NCBI GenBank assembly: GCA_026389315.1
Contig: JAPLIC010000017.1
Location: 1 to 64,000, forward strand
Length of the DNA: 64,000 nucleotides
Direction of reading: 5' to 3'
DNA from: Cyanobacteriota bacterium
GTDB lineage: Bacteria; Cyanobacteriota; Cyanobacteriia; PCC-6307; Cyanobiaceae
Positions 6,003 through 15,334 of the stretch are shown one piece after another. Numbering within the stretch: position 1 is the first letter of the stretch; the number at the start of each line of letters is the position of its first letter. The notes under the pieces were generated by a model. That model searched no databases. It saw only the letters and a list, made by a program, of their open reading frames with translations, and was not told the DNA's origin. Made by a program: the position numbers and the translations under genes.

Positions 6003-8410
6003 GGCATCCGCTCCGCATCCTGGTTGTCGCTGTCCTGGGGCCGCTGTTGACCACTGGCGTGATCTCCGGGGCCTGGGCCCGTCCCAACCCAGCCGCCCCA
6101 CCAAGCGACGGCTCGGTGTTGCCCTTCCCGCCGGTGCCCAGCGCCAGCATCGCCAAACCACGGCTGCAGGACTCGCTGCACAAACGCCGCGCCCAGCCGC
6201 AGCACCTCAAAGCCGATGCACCCAACGTGCTGATCGTGCTACTGGATGACGTCGGCTTCGGCCAGGCCTCCAGCTTCGGCGGCGAGATCAACACGCCCAC
6301 CCTCAGCAAGCTGGCCAGCCAGGGCCTCAGCTACAACACCTTTCACACCACCGCCATCTGCTCCCCCACCCGGGCGGCCTTGCTCACCGGACGCAATCAC
6401 CAGCGCGTCGGCAACGGCACAATCGCCGAACGGGCCGTCGATTGGGATGGCTACACCGGCGTAATCCCGAAAACCTCGGCCACCATGGCCGAAGTGCTGC
6501 ATCACTACGGCTACAAGACGGCGGCCTTCGGCAAATGGCACAACACGCCGGCCGATCAGACCACCGCCATGGGGCCGTTCGATCGCTGGCCGACGGGCCA
6601 CGGCTTTGATTACTTCTACGGCTTCCTCGCCGGTGAAACCTCCCAGTGGGAGCCCCGCCTGGTGGAGAACACCACCGCCATTGAGCCGCCCCACGACAAG
6701 AATTACCACCTCAGCGAGGACATGGCCCAGCGCAGCATCGTCTGGCTGCGTAAGCACCGGGCCTTCTCACCGGACAAGCCCTTCTTCCTCTACTGGGCCC
6801 CCGGGGCGGCCCACGGTCCCCACCAGGTGGGCAAGGAGTGGTCGGACAAATACAAGGGCAAATTCGATGCCGGCTGGGATGCCTACCGCGAGCGGGTGTT
6901 TGCCCGCCAGAAGCAACTCGGCTGGATTCCCGCCAACACCAAACTGACGCCCCGGACCGCGTCCATGCCCGCCTGGGACAGCATTCCGGCGGCCCAGCGC
7001 CCGTTCCAGCTGCGGCTGATGGAGATCTACGCCGGCTTCGTGGAGCACGTCGATGCCCAGGTGGGCAAGGTGATCGATGAGCTCGAGCGCCTGGGGGTGC
7101 GGGATAACACGATCGTGATTTACATCTTCGGCGACAACGGCGCCAGCGCCGAAGGCCAGAACGGCACGATCAGCGAGTTGCTGGCCCAGAACGGCATCCC
7201 CAACACCGTCGAGCAGCAGATCACGGCCCTGAACGCCATGGGCGGCCTCGATGAGTTGGGCGGTCCCAAGACCGACAGCATGTACCACGCCGGCTGGGCC
7301 TGGGCCGGCAATACGCCATTCCAGTACACCAAGTTGATCGCCTCCCATTTCGGCGGCACCCGCAATCCGATGGTGATCTCCTGGCCCAAAGGAATCAAAC
7401 CCGACAAGACACCCCGGGCCCAGTTCCACCATGTCAATGACATCGCGCCCACGCTCTATGAACTCATCGGCATCAATCCGCCCACAATGGTGGATGGATT
7501 CAAACAGGATCCGATCGATGGGGTGAGCCTGGCCTACACCTTTGCCAATGCCAAAGCGCCCACGCGCAAAAAGGTTCAGTACTTCGACAACAACGGCAGT
7601 CGCGCCATCTTCCAGGACGGTTGGCTGGCTGCCACCTTCGGCCCTTTGGTCCCCTGGCTGCCCGGCGCGCCTGGGCTGGCCGCCTGGGATTCGGCCAAGG
7701 ACAAATGGGAGCTTTACAATCTCAACGCTGACTTCTCCGAAGCCGATGATCTCACCGCCCGTGAACCGCAGCGGCTGGCCCAGCTACAGAAAACGTTTGA
7801 TCAGCAGGCCGTAGCCAACAAGGTCTATCCCCTGGGCGCTGGCATCTGGCTGCGGCTGCACCCCGAAGACCGCATCAAGTCGCCCTTCACGAGCTGGCAG
7901 TTCGATGCCACCACCACGCGCATGCCGGAGTTCACGGCGCCAGGGCTGGGCCGGGAGAGCAACACCGTCAGCATCGATGCGGAGCTCAAGGAGAATGCTT
8001 CCGGTGTGTTGTACGCCCTGGGGGGATCGGGCGGTGGGCTCAGCCTCTACCTGAACCAGGGCCAACTCGTCTACGAGTACAACATGATGATCATCGAGCG
8101 TTACATCGCCCGTTCGATCAACAAAATCCCTGCCGGTAGGCACCGCATCGATGTTATAACCAGCCTCGCTAATGCCCAGCCACTCTCACCGGCCTTGGTG
8201 GTGCTGAAGGTGGATGGCCAGGAGGTGGCGCGCACCACGGTGAAACGCACCGTTCCGGCTGCCTTCTCCGCCAGCGAAACGTTTGATGTAGGCGTGGATC
8301 TTGGCTCAACGGTGTCGCTCGACTACTTCGAGCGCCGACCGTTCCGTTTCGATGGCACGATTCACAAAGTGGAAGTGAAACTCTCTGCCACCACCCCTCA
8401 AACGCCGTAA
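5999..8410 (+). CDS. Large secreted family S1 arylsulfatase (cysteine type)
   Basis: The 803-residue protein starts with a clear signal peptide (MRHPLRILVVAVLGPLLTTG, ending at AWA near residue 27). The sulfatase domain begins near residue 75: VLIVLLDDVGFG with metal-binding Asp83-Asp84, ICSPTRAALLTGR with Cys121 in the CxPxR site for formylglycine, GKWH (Lys179, His181) and FGDNGAS (Asp379, Asn380). A C-terminal extension of about 200 residues (beta-rich, from about 630) is typical of the long arylsulfatases of proteobacteria and planctomycetes. The start overlaps the previous sulfatase stop by four bases, so the two form one unit. They would need a formylglycine-generating enzyme; none of standard form is in the window. 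The 3' end overlaps the convergent epimerase gene by 13 bases. Substrate unknown; sulfated polysaccharide is a reasonable guess given the envelope genes that follow. Confidence 0.9.
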   Translation: MRHPLRILVVAVLGPLLTTGVISGAWARPNPAAPPSDGSVLPFPPVPSASIAKPRLQDSLHKRRAQPQHLKADAPNVLIVLLDDVGFGQASSFGGEINTPTLSKLASQGLSYNTFHTTAICSPTRAALLTGRNHQRVGNGTIAERAVDWDGYTGVIPKTSATMAEVLHHYGYKTAAFGKWHNTPADQTTAMGPFDRWPTGHGFDYFYGFLAGETSQWEPRLVENTTAIEPPHDKNYHLSEDMAQRSIVWLRKHRAFSPDKPFFLYWAPGAAHGPHQVGKEWSDKYKGKFDAGWDAYRERVFARQKQLGWIPANTKLTPRTASMPAWDSIPAAQRPFQLRLMEIYAGFVEHVDAQVGKVIDELERLGVRDNTIVIYIFGDNGASAEGQNGTISELLAQNGIPNTVEQQITALNAMGGLDELGGPKTDSMYHAGWAWAGNTPFQYTKLIASHFGGTRNPMVISWPKGIKPDKTPRAQFHHVNDIAPTLYELIGINPPTMVDGFKQDPIDGVSLAYTFANAKAPTRKKVQYFDNNGSRAIFQDGWLAATFGPLVPWLPGAPGLAAWDSAKDKWELYNLNADFSEADDLTAREPQRLAQLQKTFDQQAVANKVYPLGAGIWLRLHPEDRIKSPFTSWQFDATTTRMPEFTAPGLGRESNTVSIDAELKENASGVLYALGGSGGGLSLYLNQGQLVYEYNMMIIERYIARSINKIPAGRHRIDVITSLANAQPLSPALVVLKVDGQEVARTTVKRTVPAAFSASETFDVGVDLGSTVSLDYFERRPFRFDGTIHKVEVKLSATTPQTP

Positions 8411-9423
8411 TACCCCCGATACCAGCGGGCGAAGTTCTCGACGCCGGCCTCAATCGAGGTGGACGGCCTAAATCCCACCCAGGCCTCCAGGGCGCTGGTG
8501 TCGGCGGCGGTGGCCAGTACATCGCCGGGCTGCATCGGCTGGAAATCGCGGATCGCCTCGCGGCCCAGGGCTCCCTCCAGCACCTCAATGAAACGCATCA
8601 GGGCAATCGGCTGGCTGTTGCCGATGTTGAACAGCCGGTGGGGCACTGCCGCAGTGGCCGGATCGGGGTGGAACGGATCGAAATCGGGATCGGCGCTGGC
8701 GGGTTTATCGAGACAGCGGATCACGCCTTCGGCGATGTCATCGATGTAGGTGAAATCGCGCTGCATCTGGCCGCCGTTGAACACCTTGATCGGCTCGCCG
8801 GCCAAAATCGCCCGGGCGAACAGCATCGGCGCCATGTCCGGCCGGCCCCAGGGGCCATACACCGTGAAGAAGCGCAGGCCCGTCGCCGGCAGGCCATAGA
8901 GGTGGCTGTAGGTGTGGGCCATCAGCTCATTGGCCTTCTTGGTGGCCGCATAGAGGCTCACCGGATGGTTCACCGGATGCTGCTCGGAAAAGGGCATCTG
9001 GCGGTTGCCGCCATAGACCGAACTGCTGGAGGCATAGACCAAATGGGTCACCCCTTGGTGGCGGCAGGCCTCCAGCACCGAAGCGAAGCCAACGACGTTG
9101 CTCTGGATATAAACACCGGGATTTTCAATCGAGTAACGCACCCCCGCCTGGGCCGCCAGATGGATCACCCGATCGGGCGCCTCGGCCGCCACCAGGTGGG
9201 TCAGGGCCGCCCCATCGGCCAGCTCCAGCGCTTCAAAGCGAAACTGCCCCGGCGCGGCGGCGGCTTGCAGGCGCTCCAATCGGGCGCGCTTCAGGCTGGG
9301 GTCGTAATAGGGGTTGAGGTTGTCGAGAGCCAACACCCTTTCCCCCCGGGCCAGCAAACGCTCGGCCACTGCGGCGCCGATGAAGCCCGCGGCGCCGGTG
9401 ACGAGAACCGTGCCCGCCATCAA
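8398..9423 (-). CDS. UDP-glucuronate 4-epimerase-type SDR protein
   Basis: The 341-residue short-chain dehydrogenase/reductase has the N-terminal NAD motif [16 protein letters not shown] and the stretch [21 protein letters not shown] that marks UDP-glucuronate 4-epimerases. The catalytic Ser/Tyr/Lys triad lies in YASSSSVYG and [11 protein letters not shown], and [17 protein letters not shown] is also typical. It converts UDP-glucuronate to UDP-galacturonate in the cytoplasm. The start is ATG 9423 or the next ATG at 9420; 9423 overlaps the stop of the upstream decarboxylase (ATGA). It is the last gene of the ugd-uxs-epimerase operon and supplies uronic acid donors for the glycosyltransferases nearby. 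Confidence 0.88.
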   Translation of the reverse strand: MMAGTVLVTGAAGFIGAAVAERLLARGERVLALDNLNPYYDPSLKRARLERLQAAAAPGQFRFEALELADGAALTHLVAAEAPDRVIHLAAQAGVRYSIENPGVYIQSNVVGFASVLEACRHQGVTHLVYASSSSVYGGNRQMPFSEQHPVNHPVSLYAATKKANELMAHTYSHLYGLPATGLRFFTVYGPWGRPDMAPMLFARAILAGEPIKVFNGGQMQRDFTYIDDIAEGVIRCLDKPASADPDFDPFHPDPATAAVPHRLFNIGNSQPIALMRFIEVLEGALGREAIRDFQPMQPGDVLATAADTSALEAWVGFRPSTSIEAGVENFARWYRGYYGV

Positions 9424-10358
9424 CCCTGGGCCAGACGCTCGCGGAAGTAGGCGATCGTGGGCTCCAGGCCCTCCGCCAGGCTGACCTTGGGCTCCCAGCC
9501 CAGCTCGCGGCGGGCCAGGTCGATCACCGGCTGGCGTTGCAGCGGGTCGTCCTGGGGCAGGGGCTGGGTGGTGAGGGGCAGGGAGGGATCGATGCGATCA
9601 CGCACCAGCTCGGCCAGTTGGCGAATCGTGAATTCACCGGGGTTGCCGATGTTGATCGGGCCGGAATGGTTGCCGTTCATCAGGGCCATCATGCCGGCAA
9701 TCAAATCGTCGACATAGCAAAAGGAGCGGGTCTGGCTGCCTTCGCCATAGAGCGTCAGCGGTTGACCCTGCAGCGCCTGCACGATGAAATTGCTGACCAC
9801 CCGGCCGTCATCGGGCAACATGCGCGGCCCGTAGGTGTTGAAAATCCGCATCACCCGGATTTCGGTGCCGTGGCGGCGCTGGTAGTCAAAACACAGGGTT
9901 TCGGCGATGCGCTTGCCTTCGTCGTAGCAAGAGCGAATGCCGATGGTGTTGACGCAGCCCCGGTAGCTCTCCGGTTGGGGATGGACCTCGGGATCGCCGT
10001 AGACCTCACTGGTGCTGGCCAGCAGCAGCCGGGCCCCCACCCGCCGGGCCAGGCCCAGCATGTTGTAGGTGCCCAGGAAACTGGTCTTGGCCGTTTTGAT
10101 CGGATTGAACTGATAGTGCACCGGTGAAGCCGGACAGGCGAGGTGCCAGATGCGATCCACCTCCAGGCGCAGCGGATCGGTGACGTCGTGGCGGATCAGT
10201 TCAAAGTTGGGATGGCCTATCCAGTGGCGCACATTGTCCTTGCGGCCGGTGAAATAGTTGTCGACGCAGATGACCTCTTCGCCGGCCTCCATCAGCCGGT
10301 CGATGAGATGGGAGCCAAGGAAGCCGGCGCCGCCGGTGACGAGATTACGGAAGGTCAT
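9420..10358 (-). CDS. UDP-glucuronate decarboxylase (UDP-xylose synthase)
   Basis: The 312-residue SDR protein contains [33 protein letters not shown] and [17 protein letters not shown]. It also has the catalytic STSEVYGDP and [19 protein letters not shown] (Tyr-x3-Lys) and the [10 protein letters not shown] motif, all hallmarks of UXS. It oxidises and decarboxylates UDP-glucuronate to UDP-xylose. It follows Ugd by three bases and overlaps the epimerase start. Together the three genes branch UDP-glucuronate into UDP-xylose and UDP-galacturonate. Length is normal for the soluble bacterial form. Confidence 0.93.
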   Translation of the reverse strand: MTFRNLVTGGAGFLGSHLIDRLMEAGEEVICVDNYFTGRKDNVRHWIGHPNFELIRHDVTDPLRLEVDRIWHLACPASPVHYQFNPIKTAKTSFLGTYNMLGLARRVGARLLLASTSEVYGDPEVHPQPESYRGCVNTIGIRSCYDEGKRIAETLCFDYQRRHGTEIRVMRIFNTYGPRMLPDDGRVVSNFIVQALQGQPLTLYGEGSQTRSFCYVDDLIAGMMALMNGNHSGPINIGNPGEFTIRQLAELVRDRIDPSLPLTTQPLPQDDPLQRQPVIDLARRELGWEPKVSLAEGLEPTIAYFRERLAQG

Positions 10359-10361
10359 CGA

Positions 10362-11789
10362 TCAGCCCTCCCCCACGCGCCAGACGCTGAGGCCAGCGGC
10401 CCGGGCCGCCGCCGCATCGGCCACGGCCCTGGCATCAAACAGCCAGGCGGGCTGACGCATCACCGCCGCAATCGCCCCCCAATCGAGATGGCGATATTCG
10501 TCCCATTCGGTGAGGATCAGCACCGCATCGGCCCCCCGCGCCGCCTCCAGCACGCTTGCGGCCGGGGTCCAGGTGCCGTCACCGCCCAGGGGCACCCCCC
10601 GGGCGGCGGTGGCCGCATCGACGGGCGGTCGGCCCAGGTCCTGGGTGATTTGGCTCGCCCCCACCTTGGGATCAACGATCGCCAACTGGGCCCCCTCTTC
10701 GATCAGATCACGGCAGATGGAGATGGCCGGCGCCTCCCGGGTGTCATTGGTGTCGGCCTTGAAGGCAAATCCCAAGATGGCGATGCGTTTGCCGCTGACG
10801 GTGCCGAACAGGCTGTTGACCACCAAGCGGGCAATGCGCTGCTGCTGCCAGCTGTTGAGCCCCACCACGCTCTCCCAGTAGGAGGCCACCTGCTCCAGGC
10901 CGTAATGGCGGCAGAGATACACCAGGTTGAGGATGTCTTTCTGGAAGCAGCTGCCGCCAAAACCCGGGCCGGCCTGCAGGAATTTGGCGCCGATGCGGGA
11001 ATCGGTGCCGATGGCGCGGCCCACTTCGCGCACATCGGCTCCGGTGGCCTCACAGAGGGCCGCAATGCCGTTGATCGAAGAAATCCGCTGGGCCAGAAAG
11101 GCGTTGGCGGTGAGTTTGGAGAGTTCACTGCTCCAGAGATTGGTGCGCAGGATGCGCTCCTGGGACACCCATTGGCCGTAGACACTGGCCAGAGACTCAA
11201 TTGCCGTTTCGTCCTCGCCACCGATCAGCACCCGGTCCGGATTCTCCAGATCGCCGATGGCGCTGCCTTCGGCCAGAAATTCGGGGTTGGAAAGCACCGA
11301 AAAGGTCTTGGTGCCGCCAGCAGTGCCCTGGGCTGCGCTGAGGATGGCCTTGACCGCCTCCGCCGTGCGCACCGGCAGGGTGCTCTTCTCAACCACGATC
11401 GTGTGGCCATTGGCGGCGGCGGCCACCTGGCGGGCCGAGGCCTCGATCCAGCGCAGGTCACTCGCCTGGCCAGCGCCCACACCGCGGGTCTTGGTGGGGG
11501 TGTTCACCGACAGAAAAATCATGTCAGCCCCGGCGATCGCATCATCGACGGCCGTGGTGAAGTGCAGGTTGCGGCCCCGGGCCCTGCCCACCACCGCATC
11601 CAGCCCTGGTTCGTAGACGGGCAGCCGGGCCAGGTCGTCGTGGTTCCAAGCAGCGATGCGCTCGGCGTTCAGATCGACCACCGTCACTGTGATGTGGGGG
11701 CACCGGTCGGCGATCACCGCCATCGTCGGACCGCCGACATATCCAGCCCCGATGCAGCAGATGGATCGGATGGGACCCAGGGTGGTCAT
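10362..11789 (-). CDS. UDP-glucose 6-dehydrogenase
   Basis: The 475-residue protein begins ICCIGAGYVGGPTMAVIA, the Rossmann motif of Ugd. It contains SVNTPTKTRG, VEKSTLPVRTAEAV, SNPEFLAEGSAI, the active-site region GFGGSCFQKDILNL (catalytic Cys) and GFAFKADTNDTREAPA. The length and the GFGGSCFQKD wording match the longer, animal/plant-like class of Ugd. It makes UDP-glucuronate from UDP-glucose with two NAD+. ATG 11789 is chosen since the fold starts shortly after; an in-frame extension to 11852 has no family features. It heads the UDP-sugar operon. Confidence 0.93.
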   Translation of the reverse strand: MTTLGPIRSICCIGAGYVGGPTMAVIADRCPHITVTVVDLNAERIAAWNHDDLARLPVYEPGLDAVVGRARGRNLHFTTAVDDAIAGADMIFLSVNTPTKTRGVGAGQASDLRWIEASARQVAAAANGHTIVVEKSTLPVRTAEAVKAILSAAQGTAGGTKTFSVLSNPEFLAEGSAIGDLENPDRVLIGGEDETAIESLASVYGQWVSQERILRTNLWSSELSKLTANAFLAQRISSINGIAALCEATGADVREVGRAIGTDSRIGAKFLQAGPGFGGSCFQKDILNLVYLCRHYGLEQVASYWESVVGLNSWQQQRIARLVVNSLFGTVSGKRIAILGFAFKADTNDTREAPAISICRDLIEEGAQLAIVDPKVGASQITQDLGRPPVDAATAARGVPLGGDGTWTPAASVLEAARGADAVLILTEWDEYRHLDWGAIAAVMRQPAWLFDARAVADAAAARAAGLSVWRVGEG

Positions 11790-11911
11790 CAGCGACAAAA
11801 AAGCTTGGATGGACGCGACATTACCGCCATTAGTGCGGTGATCCGCAACCACTTGCCCACGGCTTTGTCACTGGCTGCCCACGGCTTTGTCGCTGGCTGC
11901 TTGGCCTTGCT

Positions 11912-13615
11912 TCAGGGAAGCAGCCGGCGAAACAGCTTCATTTCGCCGCTGACCAGCCCCAGCCGGGCCGTGATGTCCTCCCAGTTATCTCCCTGCCGGG
12001 CCAGACAGGAGCGAAAAAAAGCGAGGCTGTTGGCGAGCGACGGGTCGGTGCGGGCCCACACCAGATGGCGGTTACGGCCGTCGGTGAGCTGGCCGCAGGC
12101 CCCATCGGCGTCAGCGGGCAGCCCCAGAACGCGGCTGGCCCAGTGTCCACCCAGGTGCTGCTGATCCAGGCTCCAGCGGGGCCCGATACCGCGGGTGGAG
12201 GCTGGCACGTTGAGGCGGCGCTGCAGGGCAACATCCTGGGGTGCCGTGAAGCCGCGTTCCTGGGGCGGCAGGGATGCCAGGTAGGCCGCCAGCCGCGCTC
12301 GATCCTGTTCCAGGACCCGGACGGACTCGGCGGGCTGGCGGGGCGGATGCAGCAGGGAAGCCACGGCCAGATTGTTGAACAAAAGCAGGCTCAAGATCAG
12401 GGAACAGGCCAGGGCCAGTCGCCTCGGCCAGGGCCGGGGATCCGTCTCCAAAGCCCCCAGCCCGATCACCGTCAAAAGCACCAGGGGGAAAGCCAGCAAA
12501 GCGAGTTCAGAGCGCTGGAGCCCATCCCGGCGCAGGGTCTCCAGCAGCAGCAGGCCAAAAACCAATGACAGGGCCGCCAAATCGGCCATCCGGCCAGGTC
12601 TGGCTGCCGGTGGGCGTTGCCGGGCCGGCCAGCGGCAGGAGGCCAGCCAAGCCCCCAGGGGGAGCACCAGCAAGCTGCCGAGGGGCAGGCCTGCCACAGG
12701 GGTGGACAGGGCCTGCAAAAGGATCGGGCCCATGGCCGGAACCGGCGCCGTTCCAGGGTCAATCGCCAGCAGGGGCAACAACACCCCACCGGACCAAGCC
12801 AGGGCCACCCCGCCAGGGCGCAGCAGGCAGGGGACTGAGGGCAGCACCAGGCCAACCAGGAGGCCCGCCAGCAGCGGCGCGAGGCGCTGCACGAAGACCG
12901 GCACGAGGCGACTGGTCGGCGGCGGCCTCAGGCCCGGAACCAGCGGCCTCAGGCCCAGAACAAAGGGTGCCAGGGCCAGCAGCGTCAGCAACGGCAAGGC
13001 CAGGGCAGGGCGAGTGGCCAGCGCCAATCCAAGCCAGCCCCCAAGCCCCAGCAGCCCAGGCCCGGATGCCCGGGTGCCTGGCGGGCGAACCCCCAGGTCA
13101 CAGGCGGTCGCCAGGGCCAACGCCAGAAACAAATTGGCGAAGTGGGGGGGCAGCCCGGCCGCCCCATCGGGGACGCATTGGTTGATCACCACAAACAGCC
13201 CCCCGGCCAACACCGGCAGCGGTGAGTGGCGCCGCCAGCGGATCCAGCCGGCCTGGGACAGCCACCCCAACGAACGGGCCAGCAGCAGGCCCCCAAGCCC
13301 ATCGACGCCAACGATCAGCAGCCGATGCAGGCGCAGCGAACCTGCCTGAGCGGAAAGGGCATACAAAAACTGGGTGATCGCGCCCTGGCCGGTGACGAAG
13401 TCGGCATGGAGCAACTCGCCCCGCAGCAGGCGAGCCCCGCCGTACAGCAGCCCATCGAGGTCTTGTGGATAGCTGCCGGCAAGCTCAGGCAGCCGGGCGG
13501 CCCGCACCGCCAGAGCCAGAACCACCACCAGCCAGAGGGCGACCCAAACCCAGCGGTTCAGCGACCCCAAGCGCAGCCAGGGCCGGGCCTCGCCTCCAAC
13601 GGCAGAGGGCTCCAA
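11912..13615 (-). CDS. Multi-pass membrane protein, glycosyltransferase GT-C-like (function unknown)
   Basis: The 567-residue protein has roughly ten hydrophobic segments, beginning with WVWVALWLVVVLALAV at residue 22. An early loop with Asp residues (YPQDLDGLLYGG, near 55) after the first membrane segment recalls GT-C polyprenyl-sugar-dependent glycosyltransferases. The C-terminal 120 residues are soluble-looking (about 430-567). I cannot assign a specific family. Two adjacent 18-bp repeats encode LRPLVPGLRP near residue 225. It ends the minus-strand group with the thioredoxin-like gene seven bases upstream and lies beside envelope genes, which supports a role in glycan assembly. Confidence 0.5.
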   Translation of the reverse strand: MEPSAVGGEARPWLRLGSLNRWVWVALWLVVVLALAVRAARLPELAGSYPQDLDGLLYGGARLLRGELLHADFVTGQGAITQFLYALSAQAGSLRLHRLLIVGVDGLGGLLLARSLGWLSQAGWIRWRRHSPLPVLAGGLFVVINQCVPDGAAGLPPHFANLFLALALATACDLGVRPPGTRASGPGLLGLGGWLGLALATRPALALPLLTLLALAPFVLGLRPLVPGLRPPPTSRLVPVFVQRLAPLLAGLLVGLVLPSVPCLLRPGGVALAWSGGVLLPLLAIDPGTAPVPAMGPILLQALSTPVAGLPLGSLLVLPLGAWLASCRWPARQRPPAARPGRMADLAALSLVFGLLLLETLRRDGLQRSELALLAFPLVLLTVIGLGALETDPRPWPRRLALACSLILSLLLFNNLAVASLLHPPRQPAESVRVLEQDRARLAAYLASLPPQERGFTAPQDVALQRRLNVPASTRGIGPRWSLDQQHLGGHWASRVLGLPADADGACGQLTDGRNRHLVWARTDPSLANSLAFFRSCLARQGDNWEDITARLGLVSGEMKLFRRLLP

Positions 13616-13621
13616 GAACCT

Positions 13622-13939
13622 TTACTCCTGGGGCACCAGGGCGAGCAGCCGCTCGCGGAAATCGCCCTTGGCCATCCCCCCCTTGAGTTCGCCGTGGATC
13701 ACGAATTCGGGCTCTTCCGGGGCACTCACCAACAGGTAGGTGGGCCAGCCCATTCCTTCTTTGGTGGGGTACTGGGCCAACAAAACCCGACGGTAGCGGC
13801 GGTAGGTATCGGTGTCCTGCAGCATCACGCTCACAAAGGCGAGGCCCAGTTCTTCGGCCACCTTGGCGTCGTAGTGGCCCATGCGATGGCAGGTGCCACA
13901 GTCCTCCGAGCTGAATTTGACAACGGTGAAGGGGGCCAT
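13622..13939 (-). CDS. Thioredoxin-like protein with CGTC motif
   Basis: The 105-residue protein starts MAPFTVVKFSSEDCGTCHRM, with the CxxC pair at Cys14 and Cys17, and has the cis-Pro region GWPTYLL near residue 70. The size and strand order fit a single thioredoxin domain. CGTC replaces the standard CGPC, which changes redox potential, so it may be a redox sensor or specialised reductase. No signal peptide is visible, so it would be cytoplasmic. ATG 13939 is preferred over an upstream extension that does not resemble thioredoxin. Confidence 0.8.
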   Translation of the reverse strand: MAPFTVVKFSSEDCGTCHRMGHYDAKVAEELGLAFVSVMLQDTDTYRRYRRVLLAQYPTKEGMGWPTYLLVSAPEEPEFVIHGELKGGMAKGDFRERLLALVPQE

Positions 13940-14023
13940 GGCCACAGCGAAACATTGCTGGCGGCGATGGTAAGCAGCCAGGGATGCGGCCCGCCCATCG
14001 CCACCGGTTAGTCCAGGCACCCC

Positions 14024-15334
14024 TCAACGACGCTCGGCATCCAGACGCTCCGCCCGTAGCTGGCGTAACCGTTGCCCCAGTTGGGGTCCGGCCGTCATGC
14101 CGGCCTCGATCAAGGCAGCGGCCGAACGGGGCGAGCGCAGATGGCGCCAGCGCAGCCACCAGCGCAGCAGGGGCCGACGCCAGGGGCCGCCCGCCGCCGC
14201 CACCAGGGCCACCGCCTCGGCCGTGACTCCGCGGGACTCCAACAGCTCACACCACCGCGATGGGGCCCACAGGGCTGGCGCCTGCCCTGGGTCCAAGAGA
14301 GCCAGGCGCTGCCCCAAGACCCGCGCCTGGGCCAACAGCTGCTGGTGGCGATGGGGCAGTTGCAGCCGCTCCGCCACGGCCAGCGGGTCCCCAGCCGCCA
14401 GCAACAGGGCCGGCAGCAGGGGCAGACCCATGCGCTCGGCGTGGCGTAATCGCCAGGGCCAGCGCCGATCCCCCTGCAGGTCGGGATCCAGCAGCTCCAG
14501 GGCTCCCCAGGATTGCAGCGCCCCTAGGCCAGCACGCCAGGGCTCCCGCTCCAACAGCAGGTCCAGTTCCATGCGCAGCCGGGTGGCCAACGCTGGTGGC
14601 GCCAGGGCCGGGGGATCGCCAGGACGCCAGGCCCAGGGCCAGCGGGCCAGGGTGGTGGCCCATTGCTCAAGGCTGTCTGGGGCGAGGGCAAATCCCAACC
14701 GGGCGGCATAGCGGGCGCCGCGCACGATGCGGGTGGGATCGTCCTGCAGGCTGGAGCCATGCAACAACCGCAGCTGGCGACAACCCAGATCGGCCTGGCC
14801 GCCATGGGGGTCGAGCAGCGTGACACTGCCATCCCCCACCATCAGGGCCATGGCGTTGATGCTGAAATCCCGGCGCGCCAGATCATCCGCCAGGCTGCCG
14901 AAAGCCACGCTGGGATTCTCCCCTGGTGCGGCATAAACCTCGTGGCGGGCACTGGCCAAATCCAGCAGCAGCGGCCCCTCCTCCAGGTTCAGTTCCAATT
15001 CGGCCGTGCCATAGGCGGTGTGCTCGCGGTAGCTGAGGACACCAGCAGGGCCGAGCCGCTGGACCAGGCGGCGCGCCAGCCGGTGGGCGGGGGCAACGGA
15101 CGAATCCCCTGCCTCCAGCGCAGCCGGTTCCACCACCAGATCCAGATCCGGCACCCCCTGCCAGGGATCGTGATGCACCCGATGCAACAGCAGGTCCCGC
15201 ACCGCCCCACCCACCAGGGCCAACCGATCCGCCGCCGCCGCCGCCGCGAGCAGGGATGGCAGGGAGGGGGGCAATCCCGGCAGATCCAAGAAGGCGCTTG
15301 CAGGCAAGGGGGCAAGGGAGAATGGCCGCATCAT
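14024..15334 (-). CDS. cca: CCA-adding tRNA nucleotidyltransferase / poly(A) polymerase family
   Basis: The 436-residue protein has the class II nucleotidyltransferase signature LALVGGAVRDLLL near residue 40 and the metal-binding DLDLVVE at 64-70. It also has RRDFSINAMAL near 155, LLDPHGGQADL and the ARYAARLGF motif, in family order. It adds or repairs the 3' CCA end of tRNAs. The second half has no HD motif, as in many cyanobacterial enzymes, and is Ala/Leu/Arg-rich. Its ATG (15334 or 15331) overlaps the divergent kpsF start at 15322, so the two 5' ends overlap by 13 bases. Confidence 0.9.
   Translation of the reverse strand: MMRPFSLAPLPASAFLDLPGLPPSLPSLLAAAAAADRLALVGGAVRDLLLHRVHHDPWQGVPDLDLVVEPAALEAGDSSVAPAHRLARRLVQRLGPAGVLSYREHTAYGTAELELNLEEGPLLLDLASARHEVYAAPGENPSVAFGSLADDLARRDFSINAMALMVGDGSVTLLDPHGGQADLGCRQLRLLHGSSLQDDPTRIVRGARYAARLGFALAPDSLEQWATTLARWPWAWRPGDPPALAPPALATRLRMELDLLLEREPWRAGLGALQSWGALELLDPDLQGDRRWPWRLRHAERMGLPLLPALLLAAGDPLAVAERLQLPHRHQQLLAQARVLGQRLALLDPGQAPALWAPSRWCELLESRGVTAEAVALVAAAGGPWRRPLLRWWLRWRHLRSPRSAAALIEAGMTAGPQLGQRLRQLRAERLDAERR

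Noticed and set aside
10143..12164. A 673-codon open frame on the plus strand over the UDP-sugar operon
   Set aside because: Antisense to clear ugd, uxs and downstream genes, with His/Gly-rich translation typical of reverse-frame shadows.
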